50,520 bases of DNA, taken from Burkholderiales bacterium. GTDB taxonomy: Bacteria > Pseudomonadota > Gammaproteobacteria > Burkholderiales > WYBJ01. The position numbers were made by a program, and so were the translations under genes. Shown in pieces: positions 38,014 to 48,044 of this stretch (the first letter of the stretch is position 1; each line of letters opens with the position of its first letter). The notes beneath the pieces were generated by a model. That model worked only from the letters and a program-made list of their open reading frames with translations, ran no database searches and had not been told where the DNA came from. Where the stretch lies: the NCBI GenBank assembly GCA_022841915.1, contig JALHQN010000028.1:1-50520 (forward strand). Direction: 5' to 3'.

Positions 38014-38355
38014 ATGCAGGCGCGCTTCAGACTCCGTATCGGCAACGATCGCGATCTCGCACTCGGGCCCGGCAAGGTCGCGTTGCTGGAAGCCATCCAG
38101 GAGACCGGTTCGATCTCGGGCGCAGGCAGGAAACTCGGCATGTCGTATCGTCGCGCCTGGCTGCTGGTCGATGCCATGAACCGGGCATTCAGCACGCCCG
38201 TGATCGAGACGTCCACGGGTGGCCGGGAGGGCGGCGGCACGGCTTTGACGCGCACCGGGCAAGAGATCGTCCGGCGCTATCGCAAGATCGAAGCGCTTGC
38301 CTTCGCGGCGGCCGACAAAGAGATCAACGCGATCTCGCGCCTGATGCGCCAGTGA
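38014..38355 (+). CDS. modE: Short ModE-type regulator (HTH domain only)
   Basis: A 113-residue LysR-like winged-helix protein: LGPGKVALLEAIQETGSISGAGRKLGMSYRRAWLLVDAMNRAF, then PVIETSTGGREGGGTALTRTGQ. This is the DNA-binding half of ModE; the two Mop molybdate-binding domains of full-length ModE are absent. Such short ModE proteins are common in betaproteobacteria, and Mo sensing must come another way. It lies just before a ModE-box-like site and modABC. ATG 38014 is preceded by a GGGGG run. Confidence 0.88.
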   Translation: MQARFRLRIGNDRDLALGPGKVALLEAIQETGSISGAGRKLGMSYRRAWLLVDAMNRAFSTPVIETSTGGREGGGTALTRTGQEIVRRYRKIEALAFAAADKEINAISRLMRQ

Positions 38356-38397
38356 CAGATGCCGCTGCAAGCGTCGATGCCGCATTCGTTTGTGCCG

Positions 38398-38421
38398 CGC
38401 TATATGCATCGATATACTACG
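38398..38421 (+). promoter_or_regulatory. ModE-box-like operator before modA
   Basis: CGCTATAT, eight bases, ATACTACG, with a perfect core inverted repeat TATAT, six bases, ATATA (38401-38416). It overlaps a possible -10 TATACT (38414-38419). Position between modE and modA fits repression of molybdate uptake by ModE. Confidence 0.65.
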
Positions 38422-38442
38422 GTCGTTCCCGGATAGTCGAGG

Positions 38443-39252
38443 ATGCTCGTGAAGGCGGCAAAGGCAATGCATGCGTGGAAGAGGCGCTGGCTCGCTGGGT
38501 TGCTGATGTGTCTCCTCGTTGTCTGGGTGATCATGCCGACGCCATCTCGCGCACAAGGGTTGAGCGTGTTCGCGCCATCGAGCATGGCCGATGTACTGGG
38601 TGAGGCGCTGCGGCGTTATCAGGCCATCTCGCGGGAAAAGGTAACGGCTTCGTATGCAGCCAGTTCCGTCCTCGCCCGCCAGATCGAGCGAGCCGCACCG
38701 GCAGACATCTTCGTCTCCGCGGACCATTCCTGGATGGATTACCTGAGCAAGGCGTCCCTGCTCGAGGAGAGCACTCGCGTTCTGCTCGCCGGCAATCGCA
38801 TCGTGCTGATCAGTGCGCGCACCAGCACTGTCGAATTGAAGATCGCGTCGGGATTCGGCTTGGCGGCTGCGTTGGGCGGCAGTCGACTCGCCATCGGCGA
38901 CCCCTCGCACGTGCCCGCGGGTCGGTACGCGCGCGAGGCCCTGACCGCGCTCGGCGTTTGGGATGTCGTGAAGTCTAGAGTCGCCGCGACCGACAACGTG
39001 CGCTCGGCGCTGAATCTGGTCGTGCGGGGAGAGGCGCCGCTCGGCATCGTGTATCGCACCGATGCGATTGCCACGCCAGCCGTGCGCATCGTCGGCACTT
39101 TTCCGGCAGAGACGCATTCACCGATCGAGTATCCGACAGCCGTCTTGCGCAACACGAAGCGACCCGAGGCTGCTCGGGCATTGATTCGTTTCCTGCGTTC
39201 CGACGAAGCGCAAGCCATTTTCGCGAGGCACGGCTTTGCGCCGGCGCGCTGA
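38443..39252 (+). CDS. modA: Molybdate-binding periplasmic protein ModA
   Basis: Up to 269 residues: a signal peptide (WLAGLLMCLLVVWVIMPTPSRAQG), then LSVFAPSSMADVLGEALRRYQ, SYAASSVLARQIERAAPADIFVSAD, and YRTDAIATPAVRIVGTFP, all characteristic of ModA, whose first Ser-Ser pairs bind the oxyanion. ATG 38443 sits on its own GAGG; GTG 38449 has better spacing, and ATG 38467 is also possible. Confidence 0.93.
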   Translation: MLVKAAKAMHAWKRRWLAGLLMCLLVVWVIMPTPSRAQGLSVFAPSSMADVLGEALRRYQAISREKVTASYAASSVLARQIERAAPADIFVSADHSWMDYLSKASLLEESTRVLLAGNRIVLISARTSTVELKIASGFGLAAALGGSRLAIGDPSHVPAGRYAREALTALGVWDVVKSRVAATDNVRSALNLVVRGEAPLGIVYRTDAIATPAVRIVGTFPAETHSPIEYPTAVLRNTKRPEAARALIRFLRSDEAQAIFARHGFAPAR

Positions 39253-39267
39253 CTGCGACGTGCTGCC

Positions 39268-39972
39268 ATGGGCTTGACGGCAGAAGAACTGGACATCGTC
39301 CGACTCAGTCTGAAGATCAGCTTCTGGAGCGTCGTTTCCAGTCTGCCGTTTGCCATTGCAACGGCATACTTGTTGGACCGTGCCGAGTTCCGCGGCAAGA
39401 GTCTCGTCGACGCGCTGGTGCATCTGCCGCTGGTTCTGCCGCCCGTCGTGGTCGGATACGCCTTGCTGCTCGCCTTCGGGAAGCAAGGGCCGGCAGGTGC
39501 GTTTCTGGAGGAGATCTTCGGCATCACGTTTTCGTTTCGCTGGACCGGGGCGGCGTTGGCGGCGGCCGTCATGGGCTTCCCGTTGATGGTCCGTGCCATC
39601 CGGCTCTCCTTCGAGAGCATCGATCGGGGACTGGAAGCGGCCGCGAAGACCTTGGGCGCCGGTCCGATCTGGTTGTTCTTTTCGGTCACCTTGCCTTTGG
39701 CGCTGCCGGGCGTACTGACGGGTGTCCTGTTGTCGTTCGCACGCGGACTGGGCGAATTCGGCGCCACCATCACCTTCGTCTCGAACATTCCCGGCGAGAC
39801 CCGAACCATTCCCCTGGCGATCTACGGCTACACCCAGGTGCCCGGGGGCGATCTCATGGCGCTGCGACTCTCGGTCGTGGCCGTCCTGCTGTCCCTGGTG
39901 GCGTTGATGGCGTCCGAGTGGTCGGTGCGCCGGGCTCGCCGACGCGTGCGAGGTCACGATGCTGGAGGTTGA
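39268..39972 (+). CDS. modB: Molybdate ABC transporter permease ModB
   Basis: A 234-residue permease with five to six helices. Seen: DALVHLPLVLPPVVVGYALLLAFG and the EAA coupling loop EAAAKTLGAGPIWLFFSVTLPLALPG, followed by FARGLGEFGATITFVSNIPGET, a ModB signature. It overlaps modC by 14 bases. Confidence 0.95.
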   Translation: MGLTAEELDIVRLSLKISFWSVVSSLPFAIATAYLLDRAEFRGKSLVDALVHLPLVLPPVVVGYALLLAFGKQGPAGAFLEEIFGITFSFRWTGAALAAAVMGFPLMVRAIRLSFESIDRGLEAAAKTLGAGPIWLFFSVTLPLALPGVLTGVLLSFARGLGEFGATITFVSNIPGETRTIPLAIYGYTQVPGGDLMALRLSVVAVLLSLVALMASEWSVRRARRRVRGHDAGG

Positions 39973-41047
39973 GATCGCACTCGACCATGCGGGGTTCAAG
40001 CTCGATGTCCGTTTCACCTGCGGTCAGGGGGTGAGCGTCCTCTTCGGCCGTTCCGGCGCCGGAAAATCCACCGTGCTCTCATGCATCGCAGGGCTGAGCC
40101 GCCCCGATCGCGGCCGCATCATCGTCGAAGACCGTGTGCTGTTCGATAGCGCGCGCTCGATCGAGGTGCCCGTCCATCGGCGGAAAATCGGGTATGTCTT
40201 CCAGGATGCGCGGCTGTTGCCTCACCTTACCGTGCGGCAGAACCTCCTCTACGGCTATCGGCTGGCGGAAGCCTCGGAGCGTCGCATCGATTTGGACGTC
40301 GTGGTCGACTTGCTCGACATCGCACCCTTGCTCGGTCGCCGGCCTGCGGGATTGTCCGGTGGCGAGCGGCAGCGTGTGGCCATCGGGCGCGCGCTGTTGT
40401 CGAGCCCGCGGCTGCTGCTGATGGACGAGCCTCTGGCGGCGCTCGACATGGGCAGGCGCGCGCAGATTCTGCGTTACATCGAACGGCTGCGCGACGAGCT
40501 TCATGTGCCCATCGTGTACGTCAGCCACGCCATCGAAGAAGTCGCGCGGCTCGCCGACAGTCTGGTGCTGCTCGACCATGGCAAAGTCATCGCCTCGGGG
40601 GCTGCCGGCAGCATTCTCAGCCAGCCCAAACTGCGGCAGTATGTGGGCGGCGAGGAGGCGGGAGCTCTCCTCGAGGCCAAGGTGAGCGCTCATGACGAGG
40701 TCTACGGCCTCACGACCCTCACGTTCGCGGGCGGCTCGCTGCTGGCAAGCGAGGTCGATGCGCTGATCGGTGAAAGCGTGCGCGTTCGAATTCGTGCGCG
40801 GGATGTCTCGCTGGCATTGTCCCCGCCCCAAGACGTGAGCATACTCAACGTACTGGCAGGGCAGGTCTGTTCGATTCAGCCCGAGCCAGGCGGCGCCATG
40901 GACGTGAGCATCGCCATCGGCGCGACAGTCATCTATGCTCGAATCACCCGCCTGTCGACGGAGCGCTTGCAGCTGGTCGCGGGAAAGACGGTTTACGCGC
41001 TGGTGAAGGCGGTATCGCTGGATCGTTCGAGTACCGGTCTGGCCTGA
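39959..41047 (+). CDS. modC: Molybdate ABC transporter ATP-binding protein ModC
   Basis: A 362-residue ATPase with Walker A FGRSGAGKSTVLSCIAGL, Q-loop VFQDARLLPHLTV (a ModC hallmark), signature LSGGERQRVAIGRALL, Walker B LLLMDEPLAALD, H-loop VSHAIEEVARLAD, and a C-terminal Mop/TOBE domain (VRIRARDVSLAL through LVKAVSLDRS) that binds molybdate for feedback. Confidence 0.96.
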   Translation: MLEVEIALDHAGFKLDVRFTCGQGVSVLFGRSGAGKSTVLSCIAGLSRPDRGRIIVEDRVLFDSARSIEVPVHRRKIGYVFQDARLLPHLTVRQNLLYGYRLAEASERRIDLDVVVDLLDIAPLLGRRPAGLSGGERQRVAIGRALLSSPRLLLMDEPLAALDMGRRAQILRYIERLRDELHVPIVYVSHAIEEVARLADSLVLLDHGKVIASGAAGSILSQPKLRQYVGGEEAGALLEAKVSAHDEVYGLTTLTFAGGSLLASEVDALIGESVRVRIRARDVSLALSPPQDVSILNVLAGQVCSIQPEPGGAMDVSIAIGATVIYARITRLSTERLQLVAGKTVYALVKAVSLDRSSTGLA

Positions 41048-41117
41048 CCCCCTGGTATCCGCGCAAGGCAGCGCATTGAGCGTTCAGTGCCATGCCGACG
41101 CACGAAGGAGAGCTTTT

Positions 41118-41504
41118 GTGAACGGTGCTGGGTTGGTTGCCGTCGGTCTGGGCGCTGCACTGGGGGCGTGGACACGCTGGGGGCTGGCAGCAGCTCTGAA
41201 CTCGATGTTTCCTGCAGTGCCTTTGGGGACGCTGACGGCGAACGTGATCGGCGGATTCCTCATCGGTGTCGCGATGGAATGGTTCGGTCGTCATGCGGGA
41301 CTGCCGGCCGAGTTGCGGCTGCTTGTCATCACTGGTTTTTTGGGTGGATTGACGACGTTCTCCACGTTTTCCGCCGAGGTCGTCGCCAGCCTCTTGCGCG
41401 GACATTACTTGGGAGCTTCGGCGATCGCGCTCAGTCACTTCGCCGGTTCGCTGCTCGCCACGATACTCGGCGTGTTTTGCGTGCGCTGGCTGGCTTCGGC
41501 CTGA
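41118..41504 (+). CDS. crcB: Fluoride channel CrcB/Fluc
   Basis: A 128-residue four-helix membrane protein. It has GAALGAWTRWGLA, GTLTANVIGGFLIGVAME and TGFLGGLTTFSTFSAE, the Fluc signature with the conserved Asn and Phe residues of the fluoride pore. GTG 41118 is seven bases after AAGGAG. No fluoride riboswitch was seen upstream. Confidence 0.93.
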   Translation: MNGAGLVAVGLGAALGAWTRWGLAAALNSMFPAVPLGTLTANVIGGFLIGVAMEWFGRHAGLPAELRLLVITGFLGGLTTFSTFSAEVVASLLRGHYLGASAIALSHFAGSLLATILGVFCVRWLASA

Positions 41505-41512
41505 GCAGGCAG

Positions 41513-43045
41513 TCAGGCAAGTGCGCGATTGAGCAAAGTGCGGGCAGCGTCGATGACCTCGCTGGCGGTCATGCCGATCGGTCCTGTGCCTTCGAGGACG
41601 AGTGCATCTGCGGCTGCGCCGTGCAGGTACACGCTCGCGCGCAGGGCGCTCGACGCTGTTGCGCCTTGGGCGAGCAGGGCGCCCACGAATCCCGTCAGCA
41701 CATCGCCCTGGCCGGCAGAGGCCAACCCGGCATTGCCTGTCGGGTTGATTTCCCATCGGCCGCTGGGCGACGCACAAATGCTCCCGGCCCCCTTCAGGAC
41801 GACTTCGCAATTCAGGCGCCGTGCCAGCTCGGTGGCGGCGCCGACGCGATCACGCTGGACTTGCCCGGTTGGGCACCCGAGTAGCCGAGCGGCTTCGGCA
41901 GGGTGCGGCGTGAGTACGGTCGGTGCCGAGCGCCGAATGATCGCGCGCCGCATGATGTTCTCCTGAGCGAGCAGGTTCAATGCATCGGCATCGACCACCA
42001 GCGGAAGCGCCGTCTTGATCGCATTCTTGAGCAGGCCCTTGGCTGCGGCCGATTGTCCCATCCCGGGGCCTACGGCCAGCGCGCTCAGGTGCTCGAGCTT
42101 CAAGACGGCATCGCCGGATCTCAACATCAGCTCCGGCTGGCACGGATCCAGAGCGGGCGCATCGCTATCCATCGCGCCGACATAGACGCGGCCCGTGCCC
42201 AACCTGAGCGCAGCGCGTCCAGCCAACCAGGCGGCTCCCAGCATGCCTGCGGCGCCGCCGATGATCCCCAAAGTGCCGAAGGTGCCCTTGTGGGTGTTCG
42301 CCTTGCGTCGGGTTACGGTCTCGGCAAGCAGGTTGCCTCCGAGCAGTTCACCGGCGGGCGCGACGATCTCGCCGGCATCGAGCCCGAGCGTGCACAGATG
42401 TACGCGCCCGCAGTGATCGCGGCCGTCGAGGGTGAATAGCCCGGGCTTGAGTGCGAGGAAGGTGAGCGTGTGATCGGCTCTGACGGCCCGCCCCATCACG
42501 CGGCCGGTGTCGGCATCGAGGCCGCTCGGCACGTCGATCGAAAGCACGGGCAGGCCGAGTTCGTTGATGAAGGAGACCAACTCGGCCGGCTTGTCGGCGA
42601 GGTCGCGAGTCAAGCCGATGCCGAACAAGCCGTCGATGACCAGATCCCAATGACGTTCGCTGGGGACGAGGTCGTGCACATCGCCCCCGCACTCGCGCCA
42701 TGCCTCGAAAGCCTGTGCAGCGTCGGCTGAGAGTTTGAATGGGTCGCCTACGAAAACGACCGCGACCCGATACCACCACTGCTTCAGATACCGGGCTGCC
42801 ACGAAAGCATCGCCGCCGTTGTTGCCGGGGCCGGCGAACACCAGGATGGATGTGCCGCGATCGCCGATCAGCTGGCGTGCAAGTTCCGCGGTGGCTTGGC
42901 CCGCCAACTCCATCAGGTTGGGCGGCGTGGCTTGGGCGAAGACGTGCTGCTCGACGGCGCGGATGTCCTTCGTCAGGAAGAGCCTCGCGTCTTGGAGGTT
43001 CTCCAGAGGGGCGGCAGGAGAGGGCACGGCAGGAGGGCGATTCAT
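41513..43045 (-). CDS. nnr: Bifunctional NAD(P)HX epimerase / dehydratase
   Basis: A 510-residue fusion that repairs hydrated NAD(P)H. The N-terminal epimerase (YjeF_N) has GPGNNGGDAFVAARYL and IDVPSGLDADTG; the C-terminal ADP-dependent dehydratase has KGTFGTLGIIGGAAGMLGAA, AVGPGMG, VVDADALNLLA, LTPHPAEAARLLG and GNAGLASAGQGDVLTGF. Convergent with crcB, eight bases apart; divergent from purL. Confidence 0.95.
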   Translation of the reverse strand: MNRPPAVPSPAAPLENLQDARLFLTKDIRAVEQHVFAQATPPNLMELAGQATAELARQLIGDRGTSILVFAGPGNNGGDAFVAARYLKQWWYRVAVVFVGDPFKLSADAAQAFEAWRECGGDVHDLVPSERHWDLVIDGLFGIGLTRDLADKPAELVSFINELGLPVLSIDVPSGLDADTGRVMGRAVRADHTLTFLALKPGLFTLDGRDHCGRVHLCTLGLDAGEIVAPAGELLGGNLLAETVTRRKANTHKGTFGTLGIIGGAAGMLGAAWLAGRAALRLGTGRVYVGAMDSDAPALDPCQPELMLRSGDAVLKLEHLSALAVGPGMGQSAAAKGLLKNAIKTALPLVVDADALNLLAQENIMRRAIIRRSAPTVLTPHPAEAARLLGCPTGQVQRDRVGAATELARRLNCEVVLKGAGSICASPSGRWEINPTGNAGLASAGQGDVLTGFVGALLAQGATASSALRASVYLHGAAADALVLEGTGPIGMTASEVIDAARTLLNRALA

Positions 43046-43143
43046 GCGAAATGGGGTCAGGTGGCAGTACGCAGGCGGATGCTCGTCGGTACCGGTGGCG
43101 TCCTGCTCGAGCGAGGCTAGTTTAACCGCTGCGCGATGGTGCT

Positions 43144-43152
43144 TGGTATAAA
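43144..43152 (+). promoter_or_regulatory. Extended -10 promoter of purL
   Basis: TG, one base, TATAAA at 43147-43152, with no good -35. An extended -10 element would start transcription about 20 bases before purL. Confidence 0.4.
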
Positions 43153-43179
43153 ATCCAGCTTTACCGATTGTCCGAGTCG

Positions 43180-46100
43180 ATGTCAGAAATTATCCGGTTG
43201 CGCGGCCGTTCCGCCTACTCCCCCTTCCGACTCACACGCCTGTTGCGCGACGCAACCGCCCGGGTCCCTCGCATTGTCAGTGTTGGCGCCGAGTACTGGC
43301 ATTTCGTGCGCCTGCATCGTGCCCTCGCGCAGGACGAGCGCCACCGTCTGGATCGTATTCTCGCCTACGGTCCGAGCTATGCGCCGGTCGAGCAGGGGGG
43401 GCAAACGCTTGTCGTTGTGCCTCGGCTGGGCACCTTGTCGCCCTGGTCGTCCAAAGCGAGGGATATTCTGCGCCAATGTGCGATGGATGCGGTGGAGCGC
43501 ATCGAGCGCGGCATCGTCTATCACTTCCACGCCGAGGGAGAACCCCTCGCGGACGCAGACCTGCAGCAGCTGGGGCCGGTGATTCACGATCGTATGACGC
43601 AGACGGTCCTGCCGACGATCGAAGCCGCCGATACTCTCTTTGCGCGTTTCGATCCGCAGCCGCTGCGCCATATCGAGCTCATGGCCTCGGGCAGGTCCGC
43701 GCTGGTCGCTGCAAACGCTCAGCTCGGACTGGCATTGTCCGAGGACGAGATCGACTACCTCGTCGACGCGTTCACGCGCATCGGTCGTAACCCCACCGAC
43801 GTCGAGCTGATGATGTTCGCCCAGGCGAACTCCGAGCATTGTCGGCACAAGATATTCAACGCGAGCTGGACGGTCGATGGCGAATCGCAGCCGCACACGC
43901 TGTTCGGGATGATTCGAAACACCCATGCAGCGAATCCGCGCGGGACGATCGTGGCGTATTCGGACAATTCCGCCGTCATGGCGGGTGCCGAGGCTGAACG
44001 CCTGTATCCCAATGCCCAGGGGGCGTATGCGTATCACGAGGGTTTGACCCACACCTTGATGAAGGTGGAGACGCACAACCATCCGACGGCCATCGCACCC
44101 TATGCGGGTGCAGCGACCGGATCCGGTGGAGAGATCCGTGACGAGGGTGCCACCGGACGCGGCGCCAAACCGAAAGCCGGGCTGACCGGGTTCAGCGTAT
44201 CGCACCTGCGCATCCCGGGGTTCGAGCAGCCTTGGGAAGGCCCCGATTACGGCCGACCAGGCCGGATGGCCTCGTCGTTGCAGATCATGCTCGAAGGGCC
44301 GATCGGCGGGGCGGCATTCAACAACGAGTTCGGGCGTCCCAATCTTTGCGGCTATTTTCGGACGTTCGAACTCGACGTCGACGGCGAGCGCCGCGGCTAC
44401 CACAAGCCGATCATGATCGCCGGCGGCCTTGGCAACATCGATGCGGGCCAAACAGACAAGATCGAGTTCGCGCCCGGCGCGTTATTGGTTCAACTCGGCG
44501 GACCGGGGATGTGCATCGGACTAGGCGGCGGCGCGGCGTCCAGCCTCGATGCGGGTGCGAACAGCGAAGACCTCGACTTCGATTCGGTACAGCGCGACAA
44601 CGCGGAGATCCAGCGGCGCGTGCAGGAAGTGATCGACCGCTGCTGGGCGCTGGGCGCCTCGAATCCGATCCTGTCGATTCACGATGTCGGCGCAGGCGGC
44701 CTGTCGAACGCGCTGCCTGAACTCGCGCACGGCGCAGGGCGAGGGGCTCGCATCGATCTGCGCAAAGTGCCTTCCGAAGAACCCGGGATGACGCCGCTTC
44801 AGATCTGGTGCAACGAATCGCAGGAGCGTTACGTGGCGGCTGTCGATCCAGCCGCCCTCGACGTCTTTCGAGCGATCTGCGAACGCGAACGTTGCCCTTT
44901 CGCAGTCCTTGGCACGGCGACCGAGCATGATCGGCTGCTCGTCGAGGATCCGCTTCTGGGCACGTCCGCTGTCGACATGGAACTGGGCGTTCTGCTCGGC
45001 AAGCCGCCGCGCATGCATCGCAATGCCCAGCGGCGTGTACGATCGATGCCGGGGCTCGACCTGTCGCGCATCGGGCTGAGCGATGCCATCGAGCGCGTGC
45101 TGCGCTTCCCGGCCGTAGCGGACAAGACCTTCCTCGTCACGATTGCAGACCGCACGGTCGGCGGGTTGTGCGTTCGCGATCAGATGGTCGGGCCTTGGCA
45201 GGTGCCGGTGGCCGACTGCGCGGTGACGGCGCTGGGTTTCAAGACCTATCGCGGCGAAGCTTACGCCATGGGCGAGCGTACGCCGCTGGCCCTGCGCGAT
45301 GCCAAGGCCGCTGCACGCATGGCTGTCGGCGAAGCCTTGACCAATATCGCCGCGGCAGCCATTGCCGATATCGGATCGGTGAAGCTCTCCGCCAACTGGA
45401 TGGCCGCGGCGGGGCATCCCGGAGAAGATGCGGCTTTGTACGATGCCGTGCATGCAGTAGGCATGGAGTTGTGCCCCTCGCTCGGTGTCTCCATTCCTGT
45501 GGGCAAGGACTCCTTGTCGATGAAGGTCGGATGGCGTCAAGACGGCTTGGATCGAGCGGTCGTGTCGCCCGTATCGTTGATCGTATCGGCCTTCGCGCCT
45601 TTGGAGGACGTGCGCCACGCCGTGACCCCGCAACTGCGCCTGGATCGGGGGGAGACGGTGCTCCTGTTGGTGGACTTGGGCGGCGGCAGGAACAGATTGG
45701 GTGGTTCGGTGCTGGCCCAGGTCCATGGCACGTTTGGCGGAACGACGCCCGATGTCGACGACCCCAAGTGTCTGCGCGCCTTTGTCGGTGTGATGGGCAC
45801 GCTGATCGCGGATGGTCTCGTGCTCGCGTATCACGACCGCTCCGATGGCGGCTTGCTGGCTGCGGTGTGCGAGATGATGTTCGCAAGTCATTGCGGGGTG
45901 GCTCTGCGCCTGCCCGAACTCGATGACGATCGCCTGCTCGAAGCACTGTTCAGTGAGGAACTGGGCGCAATCGTCCAGGTGCCCCGCGCTTCGCTTGCGC
46001 AAGTCAGGCGTCGGTTGATGACCATAGGCGGCGGCATCGCGGTAATGGACATCGGTGCGCCCGTCGAATCGAACGCATTGCGTATCGAGACCGGAGGTAC

Positions 46101-47070
46101 GCTGCGCCTCGAGCGCGAGGGCACGGAGCTGCGTCGAGCGTGGTCGGACACGACCTTCCGGATGCAGGCTCTGCGCGACAACCCCGACTGCGCGCGAGAA
46201 GAGTTCGCGTGCATGGCGGATCCTGACGATTCCGGGTTGCATGCCCGCTTGACCTTCGATGCGGCCGAGGATGTTTCTGCGCCGTTCGTCAATCGGGGTG
46301 CTCGTCCCAGGGTCGCGATTCTGCGTGAGCAGGGCGTCAACGGCCAGATCGAAATGGCCGCGGCTTTCGATCACGCGGGCTTCAGCGCGATCGACGTCCA
46401 CATGAGCGATGTGATCGCCGGCCGCGTCGCGCTGAGCGAATTCCGTGGGCTAGCAGCCTGCGGCGGATTCTCGTATGGCGATGTGCTAGGGGCGGGCGAG
46501 GGGTGGGCGAAGTCGATCCTTTTCAACCCGCGCGCACGGACTGAGTTCGAGGCGTTCTTCGCAAGATCCGATGCGTTCGCGCTCGGTGTCTGTAACGGCT
46601 GTCAGATGTTCAGCAATCTGCATGAGATCATCGCCGGCGCGCAGGTCTGGCCGCATTTCGTGCGCAATCGCTCCGAGCAGTTCGAGGCGCGGCTGGTTCA
46701 AGTCGAGGTCGGCGATTCGCCCTCGATTTTCTTTCGCGACATGGCAGGCAGCCGCATACCCATCGTGGTGTCGCACGGAGAGGGTTACGCGGAGTTCGCA
46801 AGCGCCGCACAGATGGACGAGGCCGAAAGCCTCGTCGCGCTGCGCTATGTCGACCACCGCGGGCAAATCGCTACGAGCTATCCGCTGAATCCCAATGGTT
46901 CGCCGCGGGGGATCACCGGGCTGACCACGCCCGATGGCCGAGTCACGATTTTGATGCCGCATCCGGAGCGCTGCTACCGGAGCGTGCAGTTCTCCTGGCA
47001 TCCGCAGGGCTGGCCGGAGGATTCACCCTGGGCGAGGATGTTTCGCAACGCCCGGGTCTGGGTCGGCTGA
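43180..47070 (+). CDS. purL: Phosphoribosylformylglycinamidine synthase (large PurL)
   Basis: A 1296-residue fused FGAM synthase of purine synthesis. It has the N-terminal PurS-like part, AIR-synthase ATP-binding repeats ([20 protein letters not shown]-type motif near residue 210, [26 protein letters not shown]), and a C-terminal glutamine amidotransferase with nucleophile Cys in [12 protein letters not shown] and the later His/Glu in MPHPERCYR. Start ATG 43180 preferred over TTG 43168. Convergent with the following hydratase, ten bases apart. Confidence 0.97.
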   Translation: MSEIIRLRGRSAYSPFRLTRLLRDATARVPRIVSVGAEYWHFVRLHRALAQDERHRLDRILAYGPSYAPVEQGGQTLVVVPRLGTLSPWSSKARDILRQCAMDAVERIERGIVYHFHAEGEPLADADLQQLGPVIHDRMTQTVLPTIEAADTLFARFDPQPLRHIELMASGRSALVAANAQLGLALSEDEIDYLVDAFTRIGRNPTDVELMMFAQANSEHCRHKIFNASWTVDGESQPHTLFGMIRNTHAANPRGTIVAYSDNSAVMAGAEAERLYPNAQGAYAYHEGLTHTLMKVETHNHPTAIAPYAGAATGSGGEIRDEGATGRGAKPKAGLTGFSVSHLRIPGFEQPWEGPDYGRPGRMASSLQIMLEGPIGGAAFNNEFGRPNLCGYFRTFELDVDGERRGYHKPIMIAGGLGNIDAGQTDKIEFAPGALLVQLGGPGMCIGLGGGAASSLDAGANSEDLDFDSVQRDNAEIQRRVQEVIDRCWALGASNPILSIHDVGAGGLSNALPELAHGAGRGARIDLRKVPSEEPGMTPLQIWCNESQERYVAAVDPAALDVFRAICERERCPFAVLGTATEHDRLLVEDPLLGTSAVDMELGVLLGKPPRMHRNAQRRVRSMPGLDLSRIGLSDAIERVLRFPAVADKTFLVTIADRTVGGLCVRDQMVGPWQVPVADCAVTALGFKTYRGEAYAMGERTPLALRDAKAAARMAVGEALTNIAAAAIADIGSVKLSANWMAAAGHPGEDAALYDAVHAVGMELCPSLGVSIPVGKDSLSMKVGWRQDGLDRAVVSPVSLIVSAFAPLEDVRHAVTPQLRLDRGETVLLLVDLGGGRNRLGGSVLAQVHGTFGGTTPDVDDPKCLRAFVGVMGTLIADGLVLAYHDRSDGGLLAAVCEMMFASHCGVALRLPELDDDRLLEALFSEELGAIVQVPRASLAQVRRRLMTIGGGIAVMDIGAPVESNALRIETGGTLRLEREGTELRRAWSDTTFRMQALRDNPDCAREEFACMADPDDSGLHARLTFDAAEDVSAPFVNRGARPRVAILREQGVNGQIEMAAAFDHAGFSAIDVHMSDVIAGRVALSEFRGLAACGGFSYGDVLGAGEGWAKSILFNPRARTEFEAFFARSDAFALGVCNGCQMFSNLHEIIAGAQVWPHFVRNRSEQFEARLVQVEVGDSPSIFFRDMAGSRIPIVVSHGEGYAEFASAAQMDEAESLVALRYVDHRGQIATSYPLNPNGSPRGITGLTTPDGRVTILMPHPERCYRSVQFSWHPQGWPEDSPWARMFRNARVWVG

Positions 47071-47080
47071 CGAGCGCGCC

Positions 47081-47869
47081 TTAGCGGCCAGTGAAGGCGG
47101 GTTTGCGCTTTTCCATGAACGCTCGCCGGCCTTCGATGTAATCCTGGCTCGCGAAGCAATCGGCAACGACGTGGTCGCAGAGGGCCTGATCGCGATCCTG
47201 TGCATCCTTCACCACCTCGTCGATGATTCGCTTGGAGGCAAGTACGGTCAGAGGCGCATTGTTGACGATGGTGGCGGCATACTTCGCCACGTGTTCGGCC
47301 AGTTCGGACGCCGGCACTACCTGGTTGACCAGGCCCACGCGCAAGGCCTCCTGAGCGTTGAAGCGGCGCGCGGTGAACATGATGTCCTTGGCCACGGAGG
47401 GGCCGACCAGGCGCACGAGCTGCGTCAGGCCGTCTGCGTTGTAGCCGAGCCCCAGGCGCGCGGCGGGGATGCTGAACTGTGCGTCCTCGGCGCATATCCG
47501 CAAGTCGCAGTTCAAAGCGATGGCCAAACCGCCACCTAGGCAATAGCCGCGGATCTGCGCAATGGTGGGCTTGCCGACACCACGCAATACGGTGCGAAAG
47601 CGTGCGGCCTTGCGAGAGTACTCCGCGACCTGTTCAGGGGTGGCGCGAGAGCCCTCGAAACGCGAGATGTCGCCGCCGGACACGAACGCTTTGTCGCCAG
47701 CGCCCGAAAGCACGATGACTCGGACTTCAGGATCGGAACCGAACGCCTCGATCACGTCCGCGGCGGCGAGCGACATGTCGATGGAGAACGCATTGCGCTT
47801 CTCGGGGTTGTTGATCACGAGCGAGCCGATGCCGTCGCGCTTCGATGCAAGGATCTTGTTGTCTTCCAT
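47081..47869 (-). CDS. Enoyl-CoA hydratase/isomerase family protein
   Basis: A 262-residue crotonase-fold protein: VINNPEKRNAFSIDM, the oxyanion-hole segment LSGAGDKAFVSGGDISRF, IRGYCLGGGLAIALNCDLRI, and the C-terminal end typical of the family. The exact substrate is unknown; the catalytic acidic residues of true hydratases are not clearly both present. Start ATG 47869 chosen because it gives the standard N-terminus. Confidence 0.88.
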   Translation of the reverse strand: MEDNKILASKRDGIGSLVINNPEKRNAFSIDMSLAAADVIEAFGSDPEVRVIVLSGAGDKAFVSGGDISRFEGSRATPEQVAEYSRKAARFRTVLRGVGKPTIAQIRGYCLGGGLAIALNCDLRICAEDAQFSIPAARLGLGYNADGLTQLVRLVGPSVAKDIMFTARRFNAQEALRVGLVNQVVPASELAEHVAKYAATIVNNAPLTVLASKRIIDEVVKDAQDRDQALCDHVVADCFASQDYIEGRRAFMEKRKPAFTGR

Positions 47870-47994
47870 GGCGTGCCTTTCTAGGCGATGCGGATTGATG
47901 AGGCGAGGATTTCGCAGTGGTATGGCTCGGTGGCGTGCAAGGCGCCGGGTCTGGGCGGGGGGGCTCGACAGGCTTTGCCGAGCCAAAATGGCAA

Positions 47995-48015
47995 ACGGCG
48001 CGGAAATCGCGCCGT
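47995..48015 (-). terminator. Intrinsic terminator-like hairpin after the ppiC-type gene
   Basis: Perfect 8-bp stem ACGGCGCG / CGCGCCGT with a 5-base loop, followed on the minus strand by a T-rich stretch (TTGCCATTTT), 29 bases after the stop of the peptidyl-prolyl isomerase gene. Confidence 0.6.
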
Positions 48016-48044
48016 CGCTCCAAGCTCACGAAACCGTGCGGTCT

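Noticed and set aside
41048-41117. Fluoride riboswitch before crcB
   Set aside because: The short leader does not show the crcB-motif consensus I know.
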